From Tardiphaga robiniae (GTDB taxonomy: Bacteria > Pseudomonadota > Alphaproteobacteria > Rhizobiales > Xanthobacteraceae): a stretch of DNA of 64,000 bases. The notes below the pieces were generated by a model. That model was not told where the DNA came from. It made no database searches and saw only the letters and a program-made list of their open reading frames with translations. Position 1 is the first letter of the stretch. Each line of letters starts with the position of its first letter. The stretch lies in contig NZ_JABMCJ010000094.1 in NCBI RefSeq assembly GCF_013359755.1, forward strand, positions 248,001 to 312,000, in the 5' to 3' direction. The position numbers and the translations under genes were made by a program. Of the stretch, positions 28,028-40,934 are shown piece after piece.

Positions 28028-28519
28028 TTACATGACTTCCGCAACGACTCGGCCGACACCACGGCCGGTCAGACCGATCGCGCTCGCTGCGCCCTTGGAC
28101 AGGTCGAGCACCCGGCCACGGATGAACGGGCCGCGATCGTTGACGGTGACGACAACGCTGCGACCGCCATGGGTAACGCGCAGCTTGGTGCCGAACGGCA
28201 GCGAACGATGCGCGGCGGTCATCGCATTCTGATTGAAGCGCTGACCCGACGCAGTGCGGCTGCCGGACTCATTGCCGTAATAGGACGCAACACCCGAGAA
28301 GCTACGGCCGCCGGTGGTCGGCGCGATCGACGCATTGGCATCGAACAGCGACGGCGAAGCCTTGGCGACGTGATGGTGCTTGTGGTGATGGCGATGGTGC
28401 CGGGATTTGGCCGAAGCCTCAGAAACCGTTCCCCCGAGAACAAGAGCGGCAGTCATGACAGCGATTGCCGTACGCGGCCGGGCGATAGCACCCAGCGTCG
28501 ATTTTCCGTAACGCAGCAT
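28028..28519 (-). CDS. rlpA: RlpA-like septal ring protein / lytic transglycosylase family
   Basis: Exported protein of 163 residues. A signal peptide is seen near residues 1-37 (AVMTAALVLGGTVSEASA), followed by a His/Lys-rich segment (HHRHHHKHHH). The double-psi beta-barrel (DPBB) domain carries GVASYYGNESGSRTASG, MTAAHRSLPFGT and VTVNDRGPF, with the conserved Asp of RlpA near the catalytic position. No SPOR domain is present, so septal targeting as in E. coli RlpA is not assured. ATG 28519 follows GAGGGA. The gene is convergent with priA across a shared terminator. Confidence 0.85.
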   Translation of the reverse strand: MLRYGKSTLGAIARPRTAIAVMTAALVLGGTVSEASAKSRHHRHHHKHHHVAKASPSLFDANASIAPTTGGRSFSGVASYYGNESGSRTASGQRFNQNAMTAAHRSLPFGTKLRVTHGGRSVVVTVNDRGPFIRGRVLDLSKGAASAIGLTGRGVGRVVAEVM

Positions 28520-28632
28520 AAGTTGTTGTCCCTCAGACAGTATTGCCACAAATGTGGCAAGTGGACCCCCGTCCCAATTTCACTGGCTGAGCGTTTGACG
28601 ACGTAATGAGGCGTAAAATAGGCAACGCAATC

Positions 28633-28667
28633 GTTCCATGACCAGATGAAATATCTTGTGATGGAAC
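28633..28667. promoter_or_regulatory. Nested dyad upstream of rlpA
   Basis: gttccat (28633-28639) pairs with atggaac (28661-28667), and inside it agat pairs with atct around gaaat. It lies about 115-150 bp upstream of the rlpA ATG. It may be a transcription factor site or an RNA structure. Confidence 0.35.
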
Positions 28668-29085
28668 AGAACATGCCTAATGAGCCGCTTTAATGAATTT
28701 TTAACTATTAAGTATACTGCACATTACATAACTATACTGAATAGCTAAGTGATCGCCGTGCATGGATAGCATTCGGTAAGTAAATGTTAAGAAGCCCGAA
28801 ACGGTGACATGAAACGCGCACGCCGCGCTGCCCGCCGCGATTTCAATTGCCGGCTCACCGTACTCGACGTTGCGTGATTCAAAAGAATCGGCACCGTGTA
28901 CCGTCATGCGGAATAAGAAATTCCGCCTCGGAGATGGACGATGAAACACTCCGTCAGCGACCCGATTGGCGCGTCACATCTCCCTGAAATGATTCTTTGC
29001 GAGGGCCTGCGACAAGGCATCATCAAACGCTTTCGTCGCGTTGCACCAGCGCGCGGGCTATGTTAGCAAAGCCGCGATTTGAACG

Positions 29086-29108
29086 GGTCACGACATTTTG
29101 TTGTGACC
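29086..29108. promoter_or_regulatory. Inverted repeat upstream of atpH
   Basis: ggtcac (29086-29091) and gtgacc (29103-29108) are exact reverse complements separated by 11 bp, about 105 bp before the atpH start. It is a possible operator in the atp promoter region. Confidence 0.3.
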
Positions 29109-29213
29109 TCAAAATCGAAGTCCCGCTTGAATTCCAAGGACTTGGATCGCTAGGCGCCACATTCAGGCGATAGTTATTCCCTTGCGAGTTTGACAGCCTG
29201 AAGAGCGCAATTC

Positions 29214-31309
<2,096 letters not shown>

Positions 31310-31319
31310 TACTGTCAAT

Positions 31320-31345
31320 GAATGGCCGGCTCCTGCCGGCCATTC
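31320..31345 (+). other. Intercistronic hairpin between atpA and atpG
   Basis: gaatggccggc (31320-31330) and gccggccattc (31335-31345) form an 11-bp perfect stem with loop tcct. No T-tract follows. It may adjust mRNA stability or subunit ratio within the operon. Confidence 0.6.
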
Positions 31346-31430
31346 GCGTTGATGTCCGGCACGAGGTCGGGCGTTTCGAACGAGAGGTTCGCGATCGGCC
31401 AAACGGCCAGATCGCCGGGGTGGACTGAGA

Positions 31431-33825
<2,395 letters not shown>

Positions 33826-33833
33826 AGTTCTTA

Positions 33834-33965
33834 CCCTCCCCCCGCGCGAAGCAAAGCTTCGCTAGGCGGGGAGGGTCGGCGCATTTGCGCCGGGGTGGGT
33901 GTGCCACAAGCGCCTTCGCCCTTGGTTACCCCCCTCCCCAACCCTCCCCCGCAAGGGGGGAGGGA
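33834..33965. repeat. GC-rich inverted-repeat element inside the atp operon
   Basis: The 159-bp atpD-atpC spacer holds two hairpins. The first spans 33834-33885, with accctcccc pairing with ggggagggt and an inner gcgaagc/gcttcgc stem. The second, at about 33930-33965, has ccctccccc pairing with ggggggaggg around gcaa. This CCCTCC/GGAGGG pattern resembles dispersed repeats I recall from Bradyrhizobiaceae. It sits between two essential genes and would be transcribed. Confidence 0.6.
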
Positions 33966-33984
33966 GCAGTCAGCGGATAACGAC

Positions 33985-34392
33985 ATGGCCACGTTCCACT
34001 TCGATCTCGTCTCACCGGAAAAGCTCGCTTTCACAGGCGAAGTCGAGCAGGTCGATATCCCGGGCGCCGAGGGTGATGTCGGCGTGATGGCCGGCCACGC
34101 ACCTGTGGTGATTGCGTTGCGTCCGGGCATCATGACTGTCACCAACGGTGGCAAGCATGAGAAGATCATTGTGCTCGGCGGCCTTGCCGAAGTCTCGGAC
34201 AAGGGCTTGACGGTTCTTGCTGACGTCGCGACGTCGATCGCCGAGCTTGACCGCGAAGCTTTCGCCAAGGACATCGCGGAGATGGAAGAGAAGCTGGCCG
34301 AGAAGGAAGGCTCCGCTCTGGACCGTGCCATCGAGCGCCTCGACCACTTCAAGGTCATCCAGCAGCACATCACCTCGACGGCGATGCACTAA
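33985..34392 (+). CDS. atpC: ATP synthase F1 subunit epsilon
   Basis: Epsilon subunit of 135 residues, part of the central stalk and an inhibitor of ATP hydrolysis in bacteria. The N-terminal beta-sandwich has [30 protein letters not shown], of which the LVSPE and GDxGVM parts are family marks. The C-terminal helical part is Glu/Lys-rich. ATG 33985 gives the family N-terminus. The frame is open upstream to 33895, but those residues come from the GC-rich repeat. Confidence 0.94.
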   Translation: MATFHFDLVSPEKLAFTGEVEQVDIPGAEGDVGVMAGHAPVVIALRPGIMTVTNGGKHEKIIVLGGLAEVSDKGLTVLADVATSIAELDREAFAKDIAEMEEKLAEKEGSALDRAIERLDHFKVIQQHITSTAMH

Positions 34393-34435
34393 GCGCTATA
34401 GCCCGGGTAGCGCTTCGTTTCGTCAGGGCTTCGCC

Positions 34436-34930
34436 TCAGACAAATTTCGCAAAACTCTCGGCCACGGCGCGATAGACCTCCCGCCGGAACGGCACCACGA
34501 GATCCGCGACGCGATCCAGCCGCTCCCAGCGCCAGGCGTCGAATTCAGGCGGTTGACCGTTGCGCGGCGTGAGCGGATCGACTTCGGCATCATCCCCGGT
34601 GAATTTCAGCGCAAACCACTTCTGCCGTTGCCCGCGGAACTGCGCAAAGCGATGGCCGGGATTCTCGAACGGGATGAAGTCGTAGGTCATCCAGCCGGTC
34701 TCGCCGAGATAGTCGGCATGGCTGACGCCAGTCTCTTCCCATAATTCGCGCATCACGGCGACGCGAGGATCTTCATCGGAATCGATACCACCCTGAGGCA
34801 TCTGCCATTCCAGGCCCGGCAGAATGATCTCCGGCCCGTCATCCTTGAAGCGGCGGCCGATCAGAACTTTGCCGTCGGCATTGAACAGTGCGACGCCCAC
34901 ATTGGGGCGATAGGGCCGGTTGTCCGTCAT
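34436..34930 (-). CDS. rppH: RNA pyrophosphohydrolase RppH-like Nudix hydrolase (copy 1)
   Basis: Nudix hydrolase of 164 residues that should remove pyrophosphate from 5'-triphosphate RNA or cleave dinucleoside polyphosphates. The N-terminal YRPNVGVALFNADGKVLIG is the RppH pattern. The Nudix box starts at GGIDSDEDP and ends RELWEETGV, with the Glu residues that bind metal. ATG 34930 is the family start. The upstream codon at 34960 would run into the neighbouring gene. It lies 7 bp after a second, related Nudix gene, so the two form a tandem pair on one transcript. Confidence 0.88.
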   Translation of the reverse strand: MTDNRPYRPNVGVALFNADGKVLIGRRFKDDGPEIILPGLEWQMPQGGIDSDEDPRVAVMRELWEETGVSHADYLGETGWMTYDFIPFENPGHRFAQFRGQRQKWFALKFTGDDAEVDPLTPRNGQPPEFDAWRWERLDRVADLVVPFRREVYRAVAESFAKFV

Positions 34931-34937
34931 TCCAGTA

Positions 34938-35441
34938 CTAGCCGTCCGCCAGACCGGCAAATTCCTTCACCACCCGCTCATAGACGGGGCGCTTGAACGG
35001 CACGATCAGCTCCGGAAGGTTCTTCATCGGCTCCCAGCGCCAATTGATGAACTCGGCCTTGTGGCCACCCGGGGGGTGCGTGACGTTGATTTCCTTGTCA
35101 TCGCCGGTGAAGCGTACGGCGAACCATTTCTGCCGCTGGCCGCGATAGCGACCCTTCCAGGCCCGCCCGGCCACCGTGCGGGGAATGTCATAGATCAACC
35201 AGTCCGGCACTTCGCCGAGCTTCTCGACCGATTGGACACTGGTTTCTTCATAGAGCTCGCGCTTGGCTGCCTCCCAGGTGTCCTCACCGGGATCGACGCC
35301 GCCCTGCGGCATCTGCCAGACATGCATGTCATCGACGTGCTCGATACCGCCGGCACGTCGGCCGATAAAGACGAGCCCTTGCGGGTTGATCAGCATCATT
35401 CCGACGCAAGTTCGATAGGGCAGGTCTTCGTAGCGCGCCAT
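34938..35441 (-). CDS. RppH/IalA-like Nudix hydrolase (copy 2)
   Basis: Second Nudix protein of 167 residues, a paralogue of its downstream neighbour. The N-terminus has [19 protein letters not shown]. The Nudix box runs from [13 protein letters not shown] to RELYEETSV; the last Gly of the usual box is Ser. It may hydrolyse diadenosine polyphosphates or capped RNA. ATG 35441 is chosen as the family start; the open frame reaches 35531 without resemblance. Tandem RppH-like genes occur in related genomes, so this is probably an old duplication. Confidence 0.85.
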   Translation of the reverse strand: MARYEDLPYRTCVGMMLINPQGLVFIGRRAGGIEHVDDMHVWQMPQGGVDPGEDTWEAAKRELYEETSVQSVEKLGEVPDWLIYDIPRTVAGRAWKGRYRGQRQKWFAVRFTGDDKEINVTHPPGGHKAEFINWRWEPMKNLPELIVPFKRPVYERVVKEFAGLADG

Positions 35442-35546
35442 TCCGTCAATGCCTCTCGCGTCCGTTCGAGCACTCTTTACGCAGCGATTCGACCTTGCTG
35501 AATCGCAGCGATTCGGCCGTGCCGAATTCACCCTAGCCCAAAGACG

Positions 35547-36752
35547 CTAGCTTGATTTTGATTTCAGCATCGCGGTTGTCAATGGCACCAGCATGACCCC
35601 GCGGCTTTCAAGGGTTTTCGCCCAGGCGCTGATACGTTCGATCGAGATCGGCAGCGCCGAAGCGACGCCGACAGCCACACCCCGCTCCTTGGCCAGCCCC
35701 TCGAGCCGCGCTAGCGCCTTGTCGATGTCTGCGGAGGTCGGCACCGCGTCGATGGCAACATCGGAGCGTGCGAAGGGCATGCCCTGCCCTTCGGCGGCTG
35801 CGGCGGCAACGCTGCGCGGCGTCGAGCCATCGTCGAACAATGCAAGCCCGCGCTTGCTGGCCTCGCGTGCAATCGGCTGCATGGCCGTATCCGTGGCGAT
35901 GAAGCGCGCGCCCATGAAATTGGCCACGCCGACATAGCCCTGGAAGCGGCTCATATGCCACATCATGCGATCGAGGTTCTGCTCGGCCGTAGCCGAGGAC
36001 AACAGCGTCTGCGGGCCGGGATCGTTGTCAGGATAGTCGAACGGCTCCATCGGCAGCTGCAGCAGCACCTCGTGGCGCTGCGCACGGGCGCGCTCGACCA
36101 GTTTGCCGGGATCCGAGCCATAGGGCGTGAAGCCCAGCGTCACGGCCGGCGGCAGCTTCATGATGGCATCGGTGGTCTTGGCTGCACCGACGCCGAGGCC
36201 GCCAATGACGATGGAAATGCTCGGCATCTTCATCGCCCTGGCGCGCTCGGCCTCGGAACCGGCGGCATAGGCCGTCACGGACTTCAGCGCGCCGGTGGCG
36301 ATCGGCACCATACCGTGGCGAGATTTCTCCAACAGTTTCTGATCGATACCCGTCATAACCGGCGGCGGTGCATCGACCGCAGCGCTGTCCGAGCCCTCGC
36401 TGGACACCACGACATCCTTACGAGCGCCACTGGAGCCGTCGATGATGGTGATGGTCTTCTGACCGGGAGCCTCAGGCGCCTTGGCCGTCTCGGGCGTACC
36501 GTGCTTGACCTCGACCGGAGGCTTCGCAGCAGCCTTGTCCTCGGTCGCGGAGGGCGCCTTGATCGCGACACGCGCAACCGGCTCGCCACCCATCGGGTTG
36601 TTATTGAAGATGGCAACACCGAGAAAGCCGAGCAGCAGCAGGGCGAGAATCGTGGCAAGCGCCTGCGTTCCGGAAAAAGGCAGCCGGAACTGACGCTTAC
36701 GTTTCGATTTCTGTCCAAGCGGGGCGCTTAGATCGTCCGCCGACACTGCCAT
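35547..36752 (-). CDS. Divergent polysaccharide deacetylase family protein (YibQ-like)
   Basis: Membrane-anchored protein of 401 residues. A Lys/Arg-rich N-terminus precedes one transmembrane helix near residues 31-49 (ALATILALLLLGFLGVAIF). A Pro/Ala/Lys-rich linker follows to about 170. The C-terminal domain (about 175-395) is the divergent deacetylase fold: SIVIGGLGVG, GFTPYGSDPGKLVERAR, EVLLQLPMEPFDYP, NFMGARF and LALFDDGST. The usual IVIDDLG start is IVIGGLG here, so the metal Asp pair seems lost. It is downstream of the envC-ctpA pair, so an envelope role is likely. Confidence 0.85.
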   Translation of the reverse strand: MAVSADDLSAPLGQKSKRKRQFRLPFSGTQALATILALLLLGFLGVAIFNNNPMGGEPVARVAIKAPSATEDKAAAKPPVEVKHGTPETAKAPEAPGQKTITIIDGSSGARKDVVVSSEGSDSAAVDAPPPVMTGIDQKLLEKSRHGMVPIATGALKSVTAYAAGSEAERARAMKMPSISIVIGGLGVGAAKTTDAIMKLPPAVTLGFTPYGSDPGKLVERARAQRHEVLLQLPMEPFDYPDNDPGPQTLLSSATAEQNLDRMMWHMSRFQGYVGVANFMGARFIATDTAMQPIAREASKRGLALFDDGSTPRSVAAAAAEGQGMPFARSDVAIDAVPTSADIDKALARLEGLAKERGVAVGVASALPISIERISAWAKTLESRGVMLVPLTTAMLKSKSS

Positions 36753-36845
36753 GAATCTCCCGAATCAGCCGACCGGACAATAACACGCCCGGTCGTGGCC
36801 ACGGCAGCCGGAAGGGCGCGGGATCACCTGGAAGGATTGCAACAA

Positions 36846-36871
36846 AAAGGGCGACCCGAAGGCCGCCCTTT
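36846..36871 (-). terminator. Terminator after ctpA
   Basis: An 8-bp stem, 36846-36853 with 36864-36871, has a 10-nt loop. On the minus strand it reads aaagggcg ... cgccctttttg, i.e. with a T-run, 27 bp past the ctpA stop. Confidence 0.7.
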
Positions 36872-36897
36872 CCGCAGAATTGATGCGTATTCGCCGA

Positions 36898-38274
36898 TCA
36901 GTTCGGCTTGGCGGCCGCCTTATCGTCTGCTGGCTTGTCCGCAGCAGCAGCGGCTCCCGGCGGCGGCGTGATGATTGCGTTCGACGTCACCTTGATGCCA
37001 TGGAGCAAATCGGCAGCGGCCTTCAGCGCCTTGTCATTCTTGGCATCCGGCGGCACATAGGACTGCGAACCGGTCTTCTCGTCGCCATCGTTCTTCAGAT
37101 GGCCACGGAGCGAAGCCTCGCCCTTGATGTCGCGGGACTTCAGCTCATCCGGCACATCCTGCACGATCTCGATGTCCGGGACGATACCCTTGGCCTGGAT
37201 CGACTTACCCGACGGCGTGAAGTAACGCGCCGTGGTCAGACGCAGCGCACCGTTGCCGGAGCCCAGCGGGATGATGGTCTGCACCGAGCCCTTACCAAAC
37301 GAGCGCGTACCGATCGTAGTCGCACGCTTGTGATCCTGCAGCGCGCCAGCGACGATTTCCGATGCCGAAGCCGAACCGCCATTGATCAGCACGACCACCG
37401 GCTTGCCCTTGGTCAGATCGCCAGCATGCGCCGTGCGGCGCTGGGTTTCTTCAGCGTTACGACCGCGGGTCGAGACGATCTCGCCACGCTCGAGGAACGC
37501 GTCGGAAACGGTGACGGCTTCTTCAAGCAGACCGCCGGGATTGTTGCGGAGGTCGATGATGTAACCCTTGACCTTGTCAGCACCGATCGCCGCGGTCTGG
37601 GCCGCGATCTCGCGCTTCAGGCCTTCGGTGGTCTGCTCGTTGAAGGTCGTGATGCGGATGTAAGCGATATCGTCGCTTTCAACGCGAGCACGCACCGAGC
37701 GAACACGGATGTTGTCGCGCACGAGGGTGACGTCGAGCGGATTGTCCTGACCCTTGCGGATGATCTTCAGCTTGATCTTCGTATTGACCGGACCGCGCAT
37801 CTTCTCGACGGCCTGGTTCAGGGTGAGCCCCTGCACGGCTTCTTCATCGAGGCTGGTGATGATGTCGTTGGCCATGATACCGGCCTTCGATGCCGGGGTA
37901 TCGTCGATCGGCGACACCACCTTGATCAGGCCGTCTTCCATGGTGACTTCGATGCCGAGACCGCCGAACTCACCGCGGGTCTGCACCTGCATGTCGCGGA
38001 AGCTCTTGGCGTCCATGTAGCTGGAATGCGGATCGAGACCGGTGAGCATGCCGGAGATCGCCGACTCGACCAGCTTGCTGTCGTCGGGCTTCTCGACATA
38101 GTCGCTGCGGACGCGCTCAAACACGTCGCCGAACAGGTTGAGCTGGCGGTAGGTATCCGAGGTCGCTGCGCGGGCACTGGTGCCCATGAACACGGCGCGT
38201 GGCTGAGTCACGAAGAGCGTCAAGGCGGCGCCAGTGGCAGCACTCAGCAGAATTATGGAAGTCTTGCGCATCAT
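36898..38274 (-). CDS. ctpA: C-terminal processing peptidase (S41 family)
   Basis: Periplasmic Ser/Lys protease of 458 residues. A signal sequence or anchor is at residues 1-37 (IILLSAATGAALTLFVTQ). The PDZ domain spans about 90-175 (GLGIEV; VVSPIDDTPASKAGI; DIITSLDEEAVQGL). The catalytic domain has Ser in GGSASASEIVAGAL near residue 306 and Lys in SFGKGSVQT near residue 331. A Lys/Ala-rich C-terminus follows. It overlaps the preceding envC-like gene by 4 bp (ATGA), so the two are translated together. The pair is likely to act in cell-wall turnover or division. Confidence 0.93.
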   Translation of the reverse strand: MMRKTSIILLSAATGAALTLFVTQPRAVFMGTSARAATSDTYRQLNLFGDVFERVRSDYVEKPDDSKLVESAISGMLTGLDPHSSYMDAKSFRDMQVQTRGEFGGLGIEVTMEDGLIKVVSPIDDTPASKAGIMANDIITSLDEEAVQGLTLNQAVEKMRGPVNTKIKLKIIRKGQDNPLDVTLVRDNIRVRSVRARVESDDIAYIRITTFNEQTTEGLKREIAAQTAAIGADKVKGYIIDLRNNPGGLLEEAVTVSDAFLERGEIVSTRGRNAEETQRRTAHAGDLTKGKPVVVLINGGSASASEIVAGALQDHKRATTIGTRSFGKGSVQTIIPLGSGNGALRLTTARYFTPSGKSIQAKGIVPDIEIVQDVPDELKSRDIKGEASLRGHLKNDGDEKTGSQSYVPPDAKNDKALKAAADLLHGIKVTSNAIITPPPGAAAAADKPADDKAAAKPN

Positions 38275-39692
38275 CCGCGAACCTTTTCGCCTTCGTTAGC
38301 GGCCCACCATGGGCCTGGATCAATGGGAGTCCCGTCTTTCCGGAACTCGATATAAAGCACAGGCTGGCTGGCATTGGCCGCAAGGACGGATGCTACCCGG
38401 GATGTTGATCCCATGACAGCGATCGGTTCCCCGGTAAGGACGAACTGACCAATGTTCACCGAAATACGCTCCATCCCGGCGATCAAGACATGATACCCGC
38501 CCCCGGCATTGAGGATCAAGAGTTGTCCATAGCTACGGAACGGACCGGAATAAACAACCCAGCCGTCACACGGTGTTGTGACCTGCGCACCCGCCCGTGC
38601 GGCCAGTGACATGCCCTTTTCGACGCCACCCACGCCGTCGGAACCGCCGAAATTGCGAATTTTAACCCCGTTGACCGGAAGTGCGAGCATGCCCTTTGCC
38701 GACGCAAAGGCGATCGCCGGACTGAGCCGGCCGGGATCCTTGAAGGCGCCGATATTTGGCTTGCCGTTGCTGAGCGCCGCCGGCGTGCCCTGCAGACTGG
38801 CTGTGGCCGCTGCCTTCGCCGCCGCCTTGGAGTCCTGCTCCATCTTCGCGATCAGGCCCTGCAGACTGTCGACCTGACGGGACAACGTCAGCGCGCGCGC
38901 GGCTTCCGCTTCCATGTCCTTTTCCGCAGCCGACTGCTGCTTCTGGCGCTCCTCGGTAAAGGACGCGAGGCGTGTCTGTTCTTCCTTCAGCTTGTCGCGA
39001 TCGCCGGCAAGCTGATCGCGCTCCGTCGAGATCGCCTTGCGCAAATTCACGAGTTCGCTGAGGTCAGCCACCAGTTGCTCGGCGCGCGCGCGCATCTCGG
39101 GCACAACGGAGCCGAGCAGCATCGCGGTGCGCAGCGACTTCAGCGCGTCTTCGGGACGCACCAGCAAAGCCGGCGGCGCACGGCGGCCGGCGCGCTGCAA
39201 GGCGGACAACACTTCGACGATTTCGCCGCGGCGCGATTCCAGCGTGCCGCGGATCTTCTGCTCGCGCGCATCCAACGGCCGCAATCGTACTTCGGCATCG
39301 TCGATCCGGGTTTCGACGCTGCGGACGCGGGCGGCAATATCGATGAGCTGCTGACTGAGCTTGCCGCGATCCTGTCCGATCGCCGCGATATCGGCTTTCA
39401 ATTTCGCCTGCAGCTCCGCAGCGCTCTTCTGCTGCGCGCGGACCGCTTCAAGCTCCTGCTCGCGCTGGCGAATGATATCGGGCGACGGCGCATTGACCTG
39501 CTGGATCGGCGTAGCGGTTTGCGCCCGGACCGAGGTCGTCATCAAACCTGCAAGAGTCGCTGATACCAGCATCATGGATAACGACGATGCGTTCGACATC
39601 CCGCGGCGAACGGCGTCGTGTTCAGATGGAATGGACCGCGGTGACAGCATCGTGGTTTCGACAGCGCCTTCTTTCAAACGCGATACGCTCAA
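38271..39692 (-). CDS. EnvC-like murein hydrolase activator (coiled coil plus LytM/M23 domain)
   Basis: Periplasmic protein of up to 473 residues. A signal peptide lies in LSMMLVSATLAGLMTTSVRAQ, followed by long coiled coils (about 70-290, many Gln/Glu/Arg repeats) and a C-terminal LytM domain (about 345-465). The M23 zinc residues are missing: the HxH place reads YIEFR. The protein should therefore activate amidases rather than cut peptidoglycan, as E. coli EnvC does. The start is uncertain: TTG 39692, ATG 39650 and ATG 39599 are all possible and none has a clear ribosome-binding site. It is upstream of ctpA with a 4-bp overlap and 9 bp from rlmH. Confidence 0.87.
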   Translation of the reverse strand: MSVSRLKEGAVETTMLSPRSIPSEHDAVRRGMSNASSLSMMLVSATLAGLMTTSVRAQTATPIQQVNAPSPDIIRQREQELEAVRAQQKSAAELQAKLKADIAAIGQDRGKLSQQLIDIAARVRSVETRIDDAEVRLRPLDAREQKIRGTLESRRGEIVEVLSALQRAGRRAPPALLVRPEDALKSLRTAMLLGSVVPEMRARAEQLVADLSELVNLRKAISTERDQLAGDRDKLKEEQTRLASFTEERQKQQSAAEKDMEAEAARALTLSRQVDSLQGLIAKMEQDSKAAAKAAATASLQGTPAALSNGKPNIGAFKDPGRLSPAIAFASAKGMLALPVNGVKIRNFGGSDGVGGVEKGMSLAARAGAQVTTPCDGWVVYSGPFRSYGQLLILNAGGGYHVLIAGMERISVNIGQFVLTGEPIAVMGSTSRVASVLAANASQPVLYIEFRKDGTPIDPGPWWAANEGEKVRG

Positions 39693-39701
39693 TATAGCGA
39701 G

Positions 39702-40184
39702 CTAAACGCGGTGATACGGGTGGCCAGCTAAAATTGTAGCGGCCCGGTAAATCTGTTCCAGAAGCATGACGCGAACCATTTGATGCGGCCAGGTCGCCGA
39801 GCCGAATGCAATGCTCAGTTTGGCTTTGCGCCGCAATTCGGGCGAAAGTCCGTCCGCCCCGCCGATGACAAAAACATTATGTGGCACCGATTCGTCCCGC
39901 CACTTCCCGATATGGCGAGCGAAACTGGCGCTGTCGACGCTGCTGCCACGCTCGTCGAGCGCTACTAATACAGCCTTTTCCGGAATCAGCGCCGAAATCG
40001 CCGCTGCTTCCTCATTGATCCGGGTCGCCGCATCGCGTGCGCGGCTTTCCGAAATTTCATGAATCGCAAGGCCGCGAAACCCGAGCTTGCGGCCAATATC
40101 GTCGAAACGATCACGGTACCGTTCCGCGAGCTCGCGTTCCGGACCCTGCTTGAGCTTGCCGATGGAAATCACAAGAAGATGCAT
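39702..40184 (-). CDS. rlmH: 23S rRNA (pseudouridine1915-N3)-methyltransferase RlmH
   Basis: SPOUT-class methyltransferase of 160 residues that modifies helix 69 of 23S rRNA. The family N-terminus is MHLLVISIGKLKQGPE. The knot region has VLVALDERGSSVDS, FVIGGADGLSPELRRKA and the C-terminal LLEQIYRAATILAGHPYHR. The sequence is complete, the start at ATG 40184 is standard and the length is normal. It sits next to rsfS, the usual arrangement for these two ribosome-related genes. Confidence 0.95.
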   Translation of the reverse strand: MHLLVISIGKLKQGPERELAERYRDRFDDIGRKLGFRGLAIHEISESRARDAATRINEEAAAISALIPEKAVLVALDERGSSVDSASFARHIGKWRDESVPHNVFVIGGADGLSPELRRKAKLSIAFGSATWPHQMVRVMLLEQIYRAATILAGHPYHRV

Positions 40185-40208
40185 CGGCGCAGACTAGCAC
40201 GCGCTGGC

Positions 40209-40790
40209 TCAAACAGCCTTCAGATCGATCCGCGGTTCATCCGACGGGCTCTGCGTCCACAAACGTTCCAGATTGTAGAATTCGCGAACTTCAGGCCGGA
40301 AGACATGCAGGACGACTTCGCCGGTATCGATCAGCACCCAATCGCAATTGGACAGGCCTTCGACATGCAGCTTCTTCTGACCGGCTTCCTTGAGACCTTT
40401 GGCGACATTTTCGGCCACCGCGCCGACATGGCGGTTCGACCGGCCGGTGGTCACAACCATGTAATCGGAGAAAGCCGACTTGCCGCGCAGGTCGATGGTC
40501 ACCGTTTCCTCGGCCTTCATGTCGTCAAGGCGGGCGAGAACGAGATTGAGCGTTTCGGTCGCGCTATCGCGCACTGCCGCAGCAGATTTCTTTGCCTTGG
40601 GCGAAGCAACCTTCTTCGGAATGACAGCCTTCGGTGCAGCTTTTGCAGCAGCGGGTGTCTTGGCTGCAGCCTTCGGCTTTGCGGTTTTGGTTGCGGCAGC
40701 CTTTTTAGGCGCGGCAGCCTTCTTTACCGAAGCGGACTTCTTGGGTGGGGCAACCTTTGACGGGGCTTTCTTGGCGCCCGTCTTGGACAA
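40209..40790 (-). CDS. rsfS: Ribosome silencing factor RsfS with a Lys/Ala-rich N-terminal extension
   Basis: RsfS/Iojap protein that binds uL14 and blocks subunit joining under starvation. The RsfS domain is residues ~75-180: ETVTIDLRGKSAFSDYMVVTTG, then HVEGLSNCDWVLIDTGEVVLHVF and FYNLERLW. Ahead of it lies about 70 residues of Lys/Ala/Pro repeats (KKAAAPKKAA and similar), resembling histone-H1-like tails. The only start in this frame before the extension is TTG 40790; no ATG exists in frame between the upstream stop and the domain. A shorter start inside the extension is not excluded. Confidence 0.88.
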   Translation of the reverse strand: MSKTGAKKAPSKVAPPKKSASVKKAAAPKKAAATKTAKPKAAAKTPAAAKAAPKAVIPKKVASPKAKKSAAAVRDSATETLNLVLARLDDMKAEETVTIDLRGKSAFSDYMVVTTGRSNRHVGAVAENVAKGLKEAGQKKLHVEGLSNCDWVLIDTGEVVLHVFRPEVREFYNLERLWTQSPSDEPRIDLKAV

Positions 40791-40934
40791 TACAGAAGTG
40801 GCCAGAGGACCATTCCTTTCACTGTATTGGGACGCCGAATCCGACGCCCGGTGAGATCAAGTATGCATGTGGGAATGCCGGATTCAATATTCCAGCGCCC
40901 GCCCTATAGCACTTATCGGGCGAGTGTTGTGGAA

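Larger units (their letters stand above)
28520..29213. other. Long intergenic region between rlpA and atpH
   Basis: About 690 bp with no supported gene. The middle (28680-28760) is unusually AT-rich, which fits promoters for the divergent rlpA and atp genes. Two dyads are visible: 28633-28667 and 29086-29108. A minus-strand frame at 28701-28949 has no family resemblance and is not called. Confidence 0.5.

Noticed and set aside
28701-28949. 82-codon minus-strand frame upstream of atpH
   Set aside because: It covers an AT-rich promoter-like region and has no family resemblance.
36880-38355. 491-codon plus-strand frame
   Set aside because: Antisense to ctpA, whose catalytic and PDZ motifs are intact.
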